Shown here piece by piece: positions 43,997 to 52,897 of a stretch of 64,000 nucleotides of DNA. Source of the DNA: Lactonifactor sp. BIOML-A5 (GTDB lineage: Bacteria; Bacillota; Clostridia; Lachnospirales; Lachnospiraceae); contig NZ_WKYV01000014.1 of NCBI RefSeq assembly GCF_009677585.1, positions 38,869 to 102,868 on the forward strand. The letters run 5' to 3'. The notes under the pieces are model-generated. The model was given only the letters and a program-made list of their open reading frames with translations, made no database searches and had not been told where the DNA came from. Each line of letters opens with the position of its first letter. Position 1 is the stretch's first letter. The translations under genes and the position numbers were made by a program.

Positions 43997-44542
43997 TCAT
44001 CTTTCCATGGCGGCGGCCTGCCGCTGCCGGGGAATGGAAAACCCGTAGACTTTAGCGATGTCATCGCCCAGCCTGCGGGTCACTCTCGTAATATCGGCGC
44101 GGGTTGCAATGCCGCGATATAATTTTTCTTTCAGCAGTTCAATTTGAGAAGGGCTGGCGCTGTCCTTGTAAACGCGGTAGAGGTAAAAGTTCGTGCCATC
44201 ATGGTGGATGGCGTCGCACCGCAGATCGCCCAGCCGGTCCACATACCAGGTGGAATAATCCGTATCGGAATACAGGCAGTCCCGGATGTTGCCGCTGGGG
44301 ATTTCCTTATATCCCATGCGCCGTCCATTCCACAGGCCCAGGTCGCCTACGACTAAAATCGGCTGGGAGAGCTGCACATTGAGGTTAGCGCGTTCATCAT
44401 CCAGGTAATCCCCATTGATTTCATACATCAGAGAAATGCGCTCATTTTCGGATAAATCCGGGTATTCTGCCTCCAGATCGTCCCGCCAATCCTCATAGTC
44501 CAGGCCATAATTGCTCCAGATGACGTGTCTTTCCTCCTTCAT
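43997..44542 (-). CDS. Conserved hypothetical ICE protein (181 aa)
   Basis: Begins KEERHVIWSNYGLDYEDWRD, then LMYEINGDYLDDERANLNVQ, and contains GDLRCDAIHHDGTNFYLYRV. Similar proteins are common in Clostridia ICEs. It overlaps the previous gene by 4 bp. No membrane span or catalytic motif, soluble. The function is unknown. Confidence 0.7.
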   Translation of the reverse strand: MKEERHVIWSNYGLDYEDWRDDLEAEYPDLSENERISLMYEINGDYLDDERANLNVQLSQPILVVGDLGLWNGRRMGYKEIPSGNIRDCLYSDTDYSTWYVDRLGDLRCDAIHHDGTNFYLYRVYKDSASPSQIELLKEKLYRGIATRADITRVTRRLGDDIAKVYGFSIPRQRQAAAMER

Positions 44543-45498
44543 CGGGCTTCACCTCGATCTTTCTGCCTGGGCCTGATGGGCTGTCCCTGCTCATCATAGT
44601 TTTTAGGGTCGGCGGCTGGGGTCTGCCAGCCAAACATGGAGCCGGCCAGCATAGCGGCCTCCTGCGCTTTGGTAACGCCATTCTTCACATTGCGGTCGTC
44701 TGCAAACTCTCGGTTCTGTTGAACGTCAGGAGTTGAAAAATCATAGCAAGGGCTGTAGCCTTTTTCGCCCCTGGTCAGAAGAATCAGCTCCCCGGATGAG
44801 GGAAGTACACTGAAGCACTGCACCGGCAGAGAAGAACGCAGTGGGATTACGCTCCCGTGAGTTTGCTCCAATCGCTCCGCAAATTCGCAAATATGATACA
44901 GGGCGCTGGAATACCCGCCGCTGGTTTCAAAATGGGTTTCGTCGATGAACCGGCAGGTGCGGTCGCGGGTTTCTCCGCCGCCAGTGAAAATGCGGATGTG
45001 GTCGCCGTCGGGAATGCGGAACAGCTCCTTGTAGCCGGGCGTGATAAACCGGATACCCTGTTTGGCCTTTTCCATGTGGTGTTCCAGGAATCGGGCAACG
45101 TAGGCGTAGAGGTAAAAGTTGTAGTCTCCATAATTGGGATTGCACCGGAGCATATAGGTGTGCTGGGGCGTCTGCACCTTAAAACCATACTCGGCGCAGT
45201 AGTTTCCCTCAAACTCAGCCTCCGGGTTCTGATAGCAAAACCTGGTCATGCTGTCACGGGTACAGAGCAGCCCATTCTTCTCCCGCAGAGTGTTGACCAC
45301 CTCATCAAGCTCCGCCTTAAACTCGTCCGTCTTGTATTCCCTCCGATGGTCGAACCAGGAAGTGTAAAACTCTTTTCCAGCGCCAAAATCCCCGCGCAGA
45401 TGGCCGATACAGCCGGTTTGCCCTTCAAGCTGGCTGCCCTGGTTGTACGCATACAGGCGATCCACCGGGGTCATGCTGGTAATTGTCAGTTCCATCAT
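44539..45498 (-). CDS. Conserved hypothetical ICE protein (319 aa)
   Basis: Contains LTITSMTPVDRLYAYNQGSQ, GCIGHLRGDFGAGKEFYTSW and a C-terminal QAAMLAGSMFGWQTP-like end (EAAMLAGSMFGWQTP). The first part looks like a domain of large ICE-borne proteins. It overlaps both neighbours by 4 bp, so the run from 46992 to 43997 is one translationally coupled chain. No function can be given. Confidence 0.72.
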   Translation of the reverse strand: MMELTITSMTPVDRLYAYNQGSQLEGQTGCIGHLRGDFGAGKEFYTSWFDHRREYKTDEFKAELDEVVNTLREKNGLLCTRDSMTRFCYQNPEAEFEGNYCAEYGFKVQTPQHTYMLRCNPNYGDYNFYLYAYVARFLEHHMEKAKQGIRFITPGYKELFRIPDGDHIRIFTGGGETRDRTCRFIDETHFETSGGYSSALYHICEFAERLEQTHGSVIPLRSSLPVQCFSVLPSSGELILLTRGEKGYSPCYDFSTPDVQQNREFADDRNVKNGVTKAQEAAMLAGSMFGWQTPAADPKNYDEQGQPIRPRQKDRGEAR

Positions 45499-46133
45499 CG
45501 CTCACGTCCTTTCTTTTTCGCTTGTCGGTTTTGTTCCGATATGGCCTTTTCCCGTGCCTGCCAATATTCGGGGTGGTGAATTTGCACGCTGCTATTGATG
45601 ACAGCCTCATACGCGCCGGGGCCAAAGCGCTCGTTCACTGGAGCCTGGATCATCTTTTTATCCATCAGCTCCCGGAGAGCCACCTGCGCGTCGCAGTCCT
45701 CCTCGAAGCAGAGGTAGCCGCCCTCTATAAAGCCGCAGCCCATCGCTTCTTTTCGGAATATCTTTTCCGCCAATTCCCGGCGCACCATAATTCCGCCATG
45801 CCCTGGGGTGGAAACGGAATAAACGCCAGGGCAGAGCGTTTCACATTCCTGGACTTTGCCCCATGGGGAATAGGAAGGGGCCTCCGGCACAATGGCGTTC
45901 TGCCGCTGATCCTCCAGGCACTGCACCTCCTCCTGCGCCCGCGCCACCAAATCCTTCTGCGCGGAAAACAGGTCGCTGAAATAGTGGCCCCAATCGTAGT
46001 CCGTCCGGTTACTGCATTTCCAGGTGACAAACTGCTGGGGCGCTGTCAAATGAACGCCCAACACAAATTCGCTGTCGCCCACATGACAGGAATCCGTAAT
46101 GATATATCCGGCGTTTTCTCTGTAATCCATCAT
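45495..46133 (-). CDS. DUF7007-like ICE protein (212 aa)
   Basis: The middle part SPWGKVQECETLCPGVYSVS followed by TPGHGGIMVRRELAEK resembles the DUF7007 pattern (from memory). A second half (CGFIEGGYLCFEEDCDAQVA) looks like a viral or ICE small-molecule domain, but I cannot name it. Overlaps its neighbours by 4 bp on both sides. Function unknown. Confidence 0.68.
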   Translation of the reverse strand: MMDYRENAGYIITDSCHVGDSEFVLGVHLTAPQQFVTWKCSNRTDYDWGHYFSDLFSAQKDLVARAQEEVQCLEDQRQNAIVPEAPSYSPWGKVQECETLCPGVYSVSTPGHGGIMVRRELAEKIFRKEAMGCGFIEGGYLCFEEDCDAQVALRELMDKKMIQAPVNERFGPGAYEAVINSSVQIHHPEYWQAREKAISEQNRQAKKKGRER

Positions 46134-46753
46134 CGCTCACGCTCCTTTGCGGTTTTCTTTTTGGCCTGTTCCTGCTGAATCGCAGTAAGGCCATGCTTGG
46201 CCCAGCCGGGAAGGTCCTCCGGCTGTATCGTTCCCAGCACGTCCATGCGCTCATAGCGGCTTTCTTTTCCGGTATAAAGGTCAACGCAGTAACAGGCGGA
46301 CCCCCGGCTGTGTGGAGAAGCCCCAAAGCCGCCCAGACAGAGCTTGAGCTGGCGGGTAGCCCTGCGGTATTCCCGGCGCAGCACCTCCGGCTTTATCACC
46401 ACAATTTTCCCGTGCAGATCATCCTCATGGGAAATGGGGATGCAGCCCTCCGCCGTGATGGAGTGATCGTCTATGCCCTGTATGCGGGGCTTGTTGAGTT
46501 CTATGTGGGTTTTCTGCGCTTGCTCGGCAATCCTCTGGCCGAACAGCTCCACAATCTCCGGGAAATCATCACTGGCCATCACTTCGCTGTATTCTGCAAA
46601 CAAAGCGTTCTGCCGGCAAAAGGCGCACATATACTTCATGCCGGTTTCATCCTGCGGATTTTCCCCCAGGACAACCTCGCGGTCGCCTATATGCACCGCC
46701 TGGATAATCTCATAATCACCGGCCATGCGTTTTTCTGTGGAATCATCGTTCAT
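46130..46753 (-). CDS. Conserved hypothetical ICE protein (207 aa)
   Basis: Soluble. YEIIQAVHIGDREVVLGENP is similar to the start of the next gene's product (AGYIITDSCHVGDSEFVLGV), so the two may share a small N-terminal domain. ISHEDDLHGKIVVIKPEVLR and CYCVDLYTGKESRYERMDVL follow. Its end, AAGGAGCGTGAGCGATGATG, is both coding sequence and ribosome binding site for the next gene. Confidence 0.68.
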   Translation of the reverse strand: MNDDSTEKRMAGDYEIIQAVHIGDREVVLGENPQDETGMKYMCAFCRQNALFAEYSEVMASDDFPEIVELFGQRIAEQAQKTHIELNKPRIQGIDDHSITAEGCIPISHEDDLHGKIVVIKPEVLRREYRRATRQLKLCLGGFGASPHSRGSACYCVDLYTGKESRYERMDVLGTIQPEDLPGWAKHGLTAIQQEQAKKKTAKERER

Positions 46754-46992
46754 CCCTCTGCCTCCATATCCTGTTTGATAAATGCTTGGATTTCCTTTAC
46801 ACTGGCAAAATCCCGTTCATCCCCGGTAAGGTAGCGCACCGTATCTCTCCATTGGGACAGCGGGTAGCTGTTCTCATCCATCCTGCACAGGTCCAAAAGG
46901 GCCGCCCGTCGCAGGATAGGCGAAAGATTTAAGTCGGAGATGAAACAGCCATGCCGGGCCGCCAGTATGTCCAGCAGGTGCAGTTCATTCAT
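46750..46992 (-). CDS. Conserved hypothetical ICE protein (80 aa)
   Basis: NELHLLDILAARHGCFISDL, then LDLCRMDENSYPLSQWRDTV. Soluble, no known motif. Overlaps the following gene by 4 bp and the preceding one by 8 bp, so it belongs to the coupled chain. The pattern of a short helical protein before this chain recurs in related ICEs. Confidence 0.62.
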   Translation of the reverse strand: MNELHLLDILAARHGCFISDLNLSPILRRAALLDLCRMDENSYPLSQWRDTVRYLTGDERDFASVKEIQAFIKQDMEAEG

Positions 46993-47227
46993 GGCAACAC
47001 CTGCTTTCTTCGGCTTCTTTCAGCAATTCCTCCACCAGCCTGCCGCTGCGGACTTTATTCCGGTCTGCCAGCACCTTGTTCTGGACGCACAGCACCGCCC
47101 GGATGTTGGGAACGGTAATGCCGGGGATCTCCACCATCTCCTCCGGGGTGATGGTGAGAAGCTGCACCGGGGAGTAACCAGCCTGGGCAAAGATGCGGAA
47201 CAGTCGTTGCTCAAATCGTTCTCTCAT
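46985..47227 (-). CDS. Small protein with helix-hairpin-helix-like segment (80 aa)
   Basis: ERFEQRLFRIFAQAGYSPVQ is followed by TPEEMVEIPGITVPNIRAVL, which resembles a helix-hairpin-helix DNA-binding turn (IPGIT). AAGGAG stands 8 nt before the ATG at 47227. A start 48 bp earlier lacks a site. It may bind DNA (inference). Confidence 0.62.
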   Translation of the reverse strand: MRERFEQRLFRIFAQAGYSPVQLLTITPEEMVEIPGITVPNIRAVLCVQNKVLADRNKVRSGRLVEELLKEAEESRCCHE

Positions 47228-47291
47228 CTGCAAAGCTCCTTTCTTTTTTGGTATGTAAAAGGGGCGGCCCCGCATGGCCGCCCCTGGCTGG

Positions 47292-47381
47292 TTACTTCTT
47301 CCGGCTTCTGACTTTCAGGAAAATCAGGCAGCCGATGATGAATACCACCAGCCCGATGGCAATAATCGCTTTCAGTTCCAT
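47292..47381 (-). CDS. Small single-span membrane peptide (29 aa)
   Basis: ELKAIIAIGLVVFIIGCLIF followed by LKVRSRKK, one membrane span with a basic cytoplasmic end. GGAGG stands 9 nt before the ATG at 47381. It sits between the adhesin gene and the small-gene chain. No family is assigned. Confidence 0.6.
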   Translation of the reverse strand: MELKAIIAIGLVVFIIGCLIFLKVRSRKK

Positions 47382-47416
47382 AAAATCATTCCTCCTTACA
47401 CAGATTCAAACCGCCG

Positions 47417-50400
47417 TTATTTTGCGGTATTTTTGCCTTTCTTGCGCTTGCCCACATAGGCCGCAACGCCCAGGGCGGCAGCCCCCATAGCGGACACGCC
47501 CATCAGGGCCGCCCACAGCCAGGGCTTGCTGTCGTCGCCGGTTTTCGGGGTATCGCGCAGCTCGTTGTGCATTTCCGCCACGGTGGTCTTATCCGCAAAA
47601 ATCGTCACCGTCTTATCCGCAGGCAGCACATAGTTGGCGCTGGCCCCATCCGACACCTCGGACACGGTGTAATCGCCTACGCGCAGCCCCTCGATGAAGA
47701 TTTCGCCGTTTTTATCGGTTTTGAAAGTCTGGTCGTAGCCGTTGGCCCCGGTCACGCGGAAGGAGAAGCCTTCCACCTTGCCGTCGCTGGACGTCTTTTC
47801 AATCCGCAGGGAACCGGTCTGGGCCATGTTGGTAAATCCAATCCCGGCCTCGTTCTCTACCTCGTAAATCTTGCCGTTCTCGGTGATCTCCACATAGTAG
47901 GCGTTTTCATCCAGCAAAAAGCCCTCCGGCGCTTTGGTTTCTTTTACGAACACGCCGCCGTAGAGGATGTGGGACATCTCATAAATGCCGGTGCTGGTTT
48001 CCTCCAGCTTGCCCAGCAGCTCGTCGCCCTCGTCCAGCTCTTTGTTGCCATTGGTATCACGGTACACCTCGAACTCAGCCCCAGTGAGCTTGTTGTCGGG
48101 ATAATTCTTATCCACCTTAGTGAGCCGCAGGTCGCCGTACACGCGCTCATTGGCAAGGGAGATTTCCACAACCTGCCCATCTTCCTCCACGGTAACGGGA
48201 ATCACTTCATCGGAGAGGATGAACCCTTCCGGGCTTTCCAGCTCTTTCAGCACCCAATTCCCGTAGGGGACGCCTGCGAAGGAGAAGCTGCCGTCCTCCG
48301 CTGAAGTGGCGGTGGCAAGGGCGTTTTCGGCGGTAAACTCGGTTTCATCGGACTGAAACAGGCCGATGACAGCCCCGCCCAGGCCCGTGCCGTTCTCATC
48401 GGTTTTAAGGCCCTTGATTTCGCCGCGGCTCAGCTCGTTGGTGACAGCCTCGCCATCATTGGCGGAAATCTCTACCACGGCAATGGAAGGCCCGCCGTAC
48501 TCAAAGGTGAATGGGAAGGTTTCGCCGTTCAGCAGATAATGACTGTCGGTGGACAGCTCTTTCAGGTAGAAGCTGCCGAAAGGCAAGTCGGTGCTGCAAA
48601 TGGCCTGGCCGTTCTCATTCACAGAAACGATTTCCAGAAGCCCATCTGCAGGAATCACGGAACCATCCGCTGCGGTGATATCCTCCTGGGCATAGAGGCC
48701 AAAGGTCACGGCGGAGATCTCGCCATTCATGCCAATGCCAAAGGTTTCATCCTGCTCCAGCACCTTGTTCAACGTCACAAGTGCTTTCTGGCGCTGATTG
48801 TAGAAGCTGGCAGAGGTTTCGGTGACTTCCACCTCCTGGCCTGCGTACACCAGCTCCACGTTGGTGATGTTCTCGCCGGTATCCACCATGCCGTGGGGGA
48901 ATTGAATTTCTTTCACCTGGAATTTGCCCAGGTAGAGGGGCTGGCTCTGGGCCGTTCCGTCCTCGCCGGTGGTGATGGTGTCCACTACCTCGCCCGCAGA
49001 ATAGCGCAAGGTGCCGTCCAGGGTGTAGATGTCCTCCAGGGCAGTAATTTCAAACACCGCGCCGGGCAGGCCCTGCACCTCGTACACCGGCTGGTAAACG
49101 CCCTCGCTTTCTGCCACAGAGGAGAACACCTCGCCGGTTTTGCTGACTTTGATGATTCCTTTCTGGGCCATGTTGGGCTTAGTGACTTCGATCACCGTCA
49201 CGCCGCCTTCCTCGCTGGAATTGTCCTCAGTCACATCAAAGTAAACCGGGGTGCTGTCCAGTACATAGCCGTAGGGGGCCTGGACTTCAACGAGGGAATA
49301 TCCCGTGCCGTATTCCAGCTTTTCAGGCGTTACCAGATAGCCCTCGGAATTGGTGTAGAACGTATCAATCGTGGTAGGCGTCGGATAGGTGAAGGTCATT
49401 TCCACCTTGCTGCCATCCGGGCGGTAAATCTGGAACCCGGCCCCCGCATAGGGAATGGTCACGCCGGTTTCCGCATCCACCTTGACCACCTTGATGAAGC
49501 TGGCAAAATTGGCGTTGTTGATGAGGTAACGGTAGGTCTGCCCGTCCTGTGCAACATACACCTCAAAATCGTCCATCAGCTCGCGGCCTTCCCAGCCCTT
49601 GGTCTGACGGACGATATAGGTGCCATAGGGCAGCTTCTTCGACTGAGCAAAGCCGTTCTCATCGCAGACAAGGACATCGCGCTCGGATTCCCTGGCGTTT
49701 TCATAGCTGCCCGCAGCTTTCAAGAACACCTGAAACTCCGCGCCGGATTCCGGGGTTTCGATCTGGGTTTCCCCGTCGTCGGTATGCTTGATGATGGCAA
49801 TGTCGCCTTTGATGATCTGCTCCGTCACGTCGTTGGCGGTATCGTTCAGCTCAATCTCATACAGCTCCGGCTCCGCCCCCACCTTGTGGATGGTGGAATC
49901 CAGCAGGTAGCCCTCGCTGGGGCTGATTTCACGGATTGTCCAGTCCGAATCGCAGACGTAATATCCAGTGGTGAACTGGCCATTTTCGTCCGTGGTAAAG
50001 CTGTCAATGAGGGTATCTCCCTTATACAGCCCGTACACAGCGCCGGCCAGGGAACCATCGCCCTGGGGCGCACCCGTTTCCACATCGCTCTTGGTGACGG
50101 TGACGCGGAATTTCTTCAGCACGTTGTTCACGCTCTTGTGGGTAACTTCATTCCACTCGATGGTGGCTGTCTGGGAATCCGGCACCACATAACGGATGGG
50201 GGTATCCACCTCCTCCAATACATAGCCTGTGCCGATAAGCACGTTTTCAAAGCGCGCCACACCGCTGGAATCCGTCACAGCATACTCATCCACCGGCTGC
50301 CCGGAGAGGGATGTGCCGTACAAGTGGAAGGTCATACCCTCCACCAGCCCGTCTTCGCTGGTTTTCGTCACTTCCAGGCTGCCACGCTTCAGCTTGTTGT

Positions 50401-51646
50401 TGAAATTCACGGTAGCAGTCTGGCCGCTGACGATGGTCACGCGCTGGGTTTCCTGGGGTTCATACTTATCAATCGACTGCTCGGTTACGGTATAAACGCC
50501 GGGATTGAGGTCGGTGATGTCAATCTCGCCCGCCTCATTGGTGGTCTTGGTGGCGCTGTACCCCTCGCCAGTGATAGTGAAGTTGATCCCGGCTACCTGT
50601 CCGTCCTCGGAAGTCTTAATCAGCTTCATATTGCCGGTTTTCACTTCCAGATTCAGATAGCCTACCATCTGGTCGGAAACGGTTTCCCCGTAGGTGGCAA
50701 AGTCCTGCTTGCCGCCGCCAGTAACGCCGTCTGTCCAAACCACAACACCGCTGCGCTGGGCAGTCACTTTTTCCGCCTTAATGGTCACAGAGCCTTTGAT
50801 GGCCTGGGCGGAAGTGATGGTGAGCTGGTTGCCGTCCACGGAGAAATTCAGCCCGGTGGTGCTGCTGGAGAAGGTGTAGTCGCCCAGCACACCGTTGGTA
50901 TCCGTGAGAGTGAGGGAATACTGCTGGCCGTCCCATTTCAGCTCATAGGCACCGGCGTCTGCGGTGCTGCTGAAAAAGCTGGGGAGCATAGTGTGGCGCT
51001 TGACCGCGCTCTCAATGGCGGAATACTGGCTGAAAATCTCGCTGTATAGGGGATGATCGGCGCTGATATATTCCGTCACGTTGTTTTTGCCCTGGGCATT
51101 GGCGTCCACATGGTTAAACTGGCTGTCGCGCTCACCCACGACGGTTTCCCAAACAAGAAGCTGGGTAGCGATATATCCCGCGATCTTGCTGGCGTCCTCC
51201 GGGTTCCCACTCATCCATGAGGTGCTGGCGTTGCCCTGCCAGCCATAGGTCATAATCCGCCCGATATATTCTTTGATGGTATCCGGCGGGATGGTGGGGT
51301 TCAGGTTGGACGGGTAGTTATCCCAGAAATCTTCGCCCCGGCCCGTGTACTGGTCGCCGGTATTCACACCGACGCCCGGCTCAATACAGTAGATGGCCCT
51401 GCCATTGAAGGCGTCCTGGGTGTGGACGGAAAAGCTGTCGTTCTCTCCGGTGGACCAGCCGCCCAGGAAATTCAGGGCGGGATGGCCCCATCCGGCCTTG
51501 TTGGGGTCGCTGGCACGGGGCAGGTCGATCATATACGTCGTCATGGTTTCGCCTGCGGCAAAAGCCGTGGTTCCTGTCCCTACGAACACGCCCAGGCACA
51601 TGAGCAGGGCCATGAACAGGGACAGAGGCTTTCTCAATGCTTTCAT
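47417..51646 (-). CDS. Thioester-domain, Cna-B repeat surface adhesin with sorting signal (1,409 aa)
   Basis: A secreted, wall-bound protein. The signal peptide ends at TTAFAA (near 32). A thioester domain follows, with the likely Cys87 (YCIEPG) and Gln162 (ATQLLVWE) that form the reactive bond with host surfaces in this family. About ten Cna-B/SpaA-type repeats come next, each ending in a pattern such as GVYTVTEQ, GTYIVRQT or GNWVLKE. The C-terminus has TPKTGD near 1367, a span and KRKKGK. The start at 51646 has AGGAGGT 6 nt upstream. It may promote contact between mating cells or with the host. The sortase at 18210 is its likely anchor enzyme. Confidence 0.9.
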   Translation of the reverse strand: MKALRKPLSLFMALLMCLGVFVGTGTTAFAAGETMTTYMIDLPRASDPNKAGWGHPALNFLGGWSTGENDSFSVHTQDAFNGRAIYCIEPGVGVNTGDQYTGRGEDFWDNYPSNLNPTIPPDTIKEYIGRIMTYGWQGNASTSWMSGNPEDASKIAGYIATQLLVWETVVGERDSQFNHVDANAQGKNNVTEYISADHPLYSEIFSQYSAIESAVKRHTMLPSFFSSTADAGAYELKWDGQQYSLTLTDTNGVLGDYTFSSSTTGLNFSVDGNQLTITSAQAIKGSVTIKAEKVTAQRSGVVVWTDGVTGGGKQDFATYGETVSDQMVGYLNLEVKTGNMKLIKTSEDGQVAGINFTITGEGYSATKTTNEAGEIDITDLNPGVYTVTEQSIDKYEPQETQRVTIVSGQTATVNFNNKLKRGSLEVTKTSEDGLVEGMTFHLYGTSLSGQPVDEYAVTDSSGVARFENVLIGTGYVLEEVDTPIRYVVPDSQTATIEWNEVTHKSVNNVLKKFRVTVTKSDVETGAPQGDGSLAGAVYGLYKGDTLIDSFTTDENGQFTTGYYVCDSDWTIREISPSEGYLLDSTIHKVGAEPELYEIELNDTANDVTEQIIKGDIAIIKHTDDGETQIETPESGAEFQVFLKAAGSYENARESERDVLVCDENGFAQSKKLPYGTYIVRQTKGWEGRELMDDFEVYVAQDGQTYRYLINNANFASFIKVVKVDAETGVTIPYAGAGFQIYRPDGSKVEMTFTYPTPTTIDTFYTNSEGYLVTPEKLEYGTGYSLVEVQAPYGYVLDSTPVYFDVTEDNSSEEGGVTVIEVTKPNMAQKGIIKVSKTGEVFSSVAESEGVYQPVYEVQGLPGAVFEITALEDIYTLDGTLRYSAGEVVDTITTGEDGTAQSQPLYLGKFQVKEIQFPHGMVDTGENITNVELVYAGQEVEVTETSASFYNQRQKALVTLNKVLEQDETFGIGMNGEISAVTFGLYAQEDITAADGSVIPADGLLEIVSVNENGQAICSTDLPFGSFYLKELSTDSHYLLNGETFPFTFEYGGPSIAVVEISANDGEAVTNELSRGEIKGLKTDENGTGLGGAVIGLFQSDETEFTAENALATATSAEDGSFSFAGVPYGNWVLKELESPEGFILSDEVIPVTVEEDGQVVEISLANERVYGDLRLTKVDKNYPDNKLTGAEFEVYRDTNGNKELDEGDELLGKLEETSTGIYEMSHILYGGVFVKETKAPEGFLLDENAYYVEITENGKIYEVENEAGIGFTNMAQTGSLRIEKTSSDGKVEGFSFRVTGANGYDQTFKTDKNGEIFIEGLRVGDYTVSEVSDGASANYVLPADKTVTIFADKTTVAEMHNELRDTPKTGDDSKPWLWAALMGVSAMGAAALGVAAYVGKRKKGKNTAK

Positions 51647-51671
51647 CGTGTTACCTCCTTGAAATGGCCGC

Positions 51672-51698
51672 AAAAAAAGCACATCGCTCTGGATGTGC
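51672..51698 (-). terminator. Intrinsic terminator/attenuator between parB and the adhesin gene
   Basis: GCACATC (51679-51685) pairs with GATGTGC (51692-51698), followed by seven T in the RNA. Only 25 bp separate the T run from the adhesin ATG, too little for a promoter. The wider leader 51699-51925 has more inverted repeats (for example CAGCCT..AGGCTG and GATTC..GAATC) but no gene that I can support. Confidence 0.8.
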
Positions 51699-51925
51699 TG
51701 CTTACGGCTGGATTCTGTTTACGTTCTAAAAAAGAGAGGCGCGCCAGGCGTTCTCCACCTCATCCGTTCTGTCTGCCAAACCTGTGGATTCTTGAAAGAA
51801 TCAGCCTCCCCAAATATCTTCTTTTTTAGGCTGTTTAGGTTGTACGAGGGGGTGAGGTGTGGAGAGGGGGAACAGCGAAAACGCCGGTTCCCTGCAAATG
51901 GGCGCACTGCTCCCTTGGTAGTGGA

Positions 51926-52897
51926 CTATCTCTCTAAACTGCGCTGGCGCTTGCGGTAGAGTTCCAGCGCCTTAACAATGGTGTCCTCGATCTTCTGCGT
52001 GGGCGTCCCCGGCGCAAAAAACCGGCTGATTTTTTCTTTTGGAATTTTGAACTGTTCTTTTTGATTGGGCTTTTCCTCCTTCATAATGGAAACAAGGGCG
52101 TCTTTGGCCAGCCTTTCATCACCGGTCTTGGCTTCGGACATCTGGCGCATTTTGATGGCCTGAGCATGGGACGGGGTGCAGTCCATCTCGTCCATGATAG
52201 CGAACAAGTCGGCCTGTTCTTCTTTTCGCAGGTAGGACAGCTCCACCGCAGGGCGCATAGCAATCTGGAGCATTTCCTGGTCTTTAAGGACTGAGTTATC
52301 TACCAGCTCCAGAATTTCCGGGATAAGGTGGGTAAGGCGGATATACCTATAAATCTGAGGTTGACTATCTCCGCTATCCCTGCTGATCTGCTGGGCTGCT
52401 GTAACGCCTTTTAACTTATTATCCAGTGGAGAAGAAGTTAAATCCGTCCGCTGACCCTGTCGTTTTAATGCGTCCAGCTTCATTTTGTAGGCAAACGCCT
52501 TCTCCGAGGGCAGAATCTGCTCCCGCTGCAAGTTGGAGTCCACCATGATAATCGTGGCTTCATCATCGGTGAGCTGCCGCACAATACAGGGGATTTCCGC
52601 AAGCCCCGCCAAATCCGCCGCCTTTTTCCTGCGGTGTCCAGCTACCATTTCATAGCCGCCCGACCGTTTGGGGCGCACCAGGGCAGGGACCAATACGCCG
52701 TACTGCTTCACGCTTTCCGTCATTTCCCGCATGGCTTCATCCATACGAACCTTGAACGGGTGATTCGGGAAGTCGCTGATTTCCGAGAACGAAAGGTTGA
52801 CAACCTTTTCAAGCCGCGCCTCGGCCCGTTCTTCCTCCGTGGAAAACAGGTCATCGACTGAGGGAAGATTGAAGTTTAGCCCGTTGCTTTTCGCCAT
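51926..52897 (-). CDS. parB: ParB/Spo0J-family partition protein
   Basis: A 323-aa protein with the ParB CTPase/nuclease-fold domain (GGYEMVAGHRRKKAADLAGL near 80-100), then VDSNLQREQILPSEKAFAYK and a helix-turn-helix in residues 160-200. It should bind a centromere-like site and work with ParA. GGAGGTG precedes the ATG at 52897, and the gene overlaps parA by 47 bp. A parS-like site in the usual bacterial form was not found. Confidence 0.9.
   Translation of the reverse strand: MAKSNGLNFNLPSVDDLFSTEEERAEARLEKVVNLSFSEISDFPNHPFKVRMDEAMREMTESVKQYGVLVPALVRPKRSGGYEMVAGHRRKKAADLAGLAEIPCIVRQLTDDEATIIMVDSNLQREQILPSEKAFAYKMKLDALKRQGQRTDLTSSPLDNKLKGVTAAQQISRDSGDSQPQIYRYIRLTHLIPEILELVDNSVLKDQEMLQIAMRPAVELSYLRKEEQADLFAIMDEMDCTPSHAQAIKMRQMSEAKTGDERLAKDALVSIMKEEKPNQKEQFKIPKEKISRFFAPGTPTQKIEDTIVKALELYRKRQRSLER

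Noticed and set aside
51699..51925. A known riboswitch (for example c-di-GMP type) before the adhesin
   Set aside because: Inverted repeats and a terminator are present, and adhesins are often riboswitch targets, but I could not match the conserved core of a known class.
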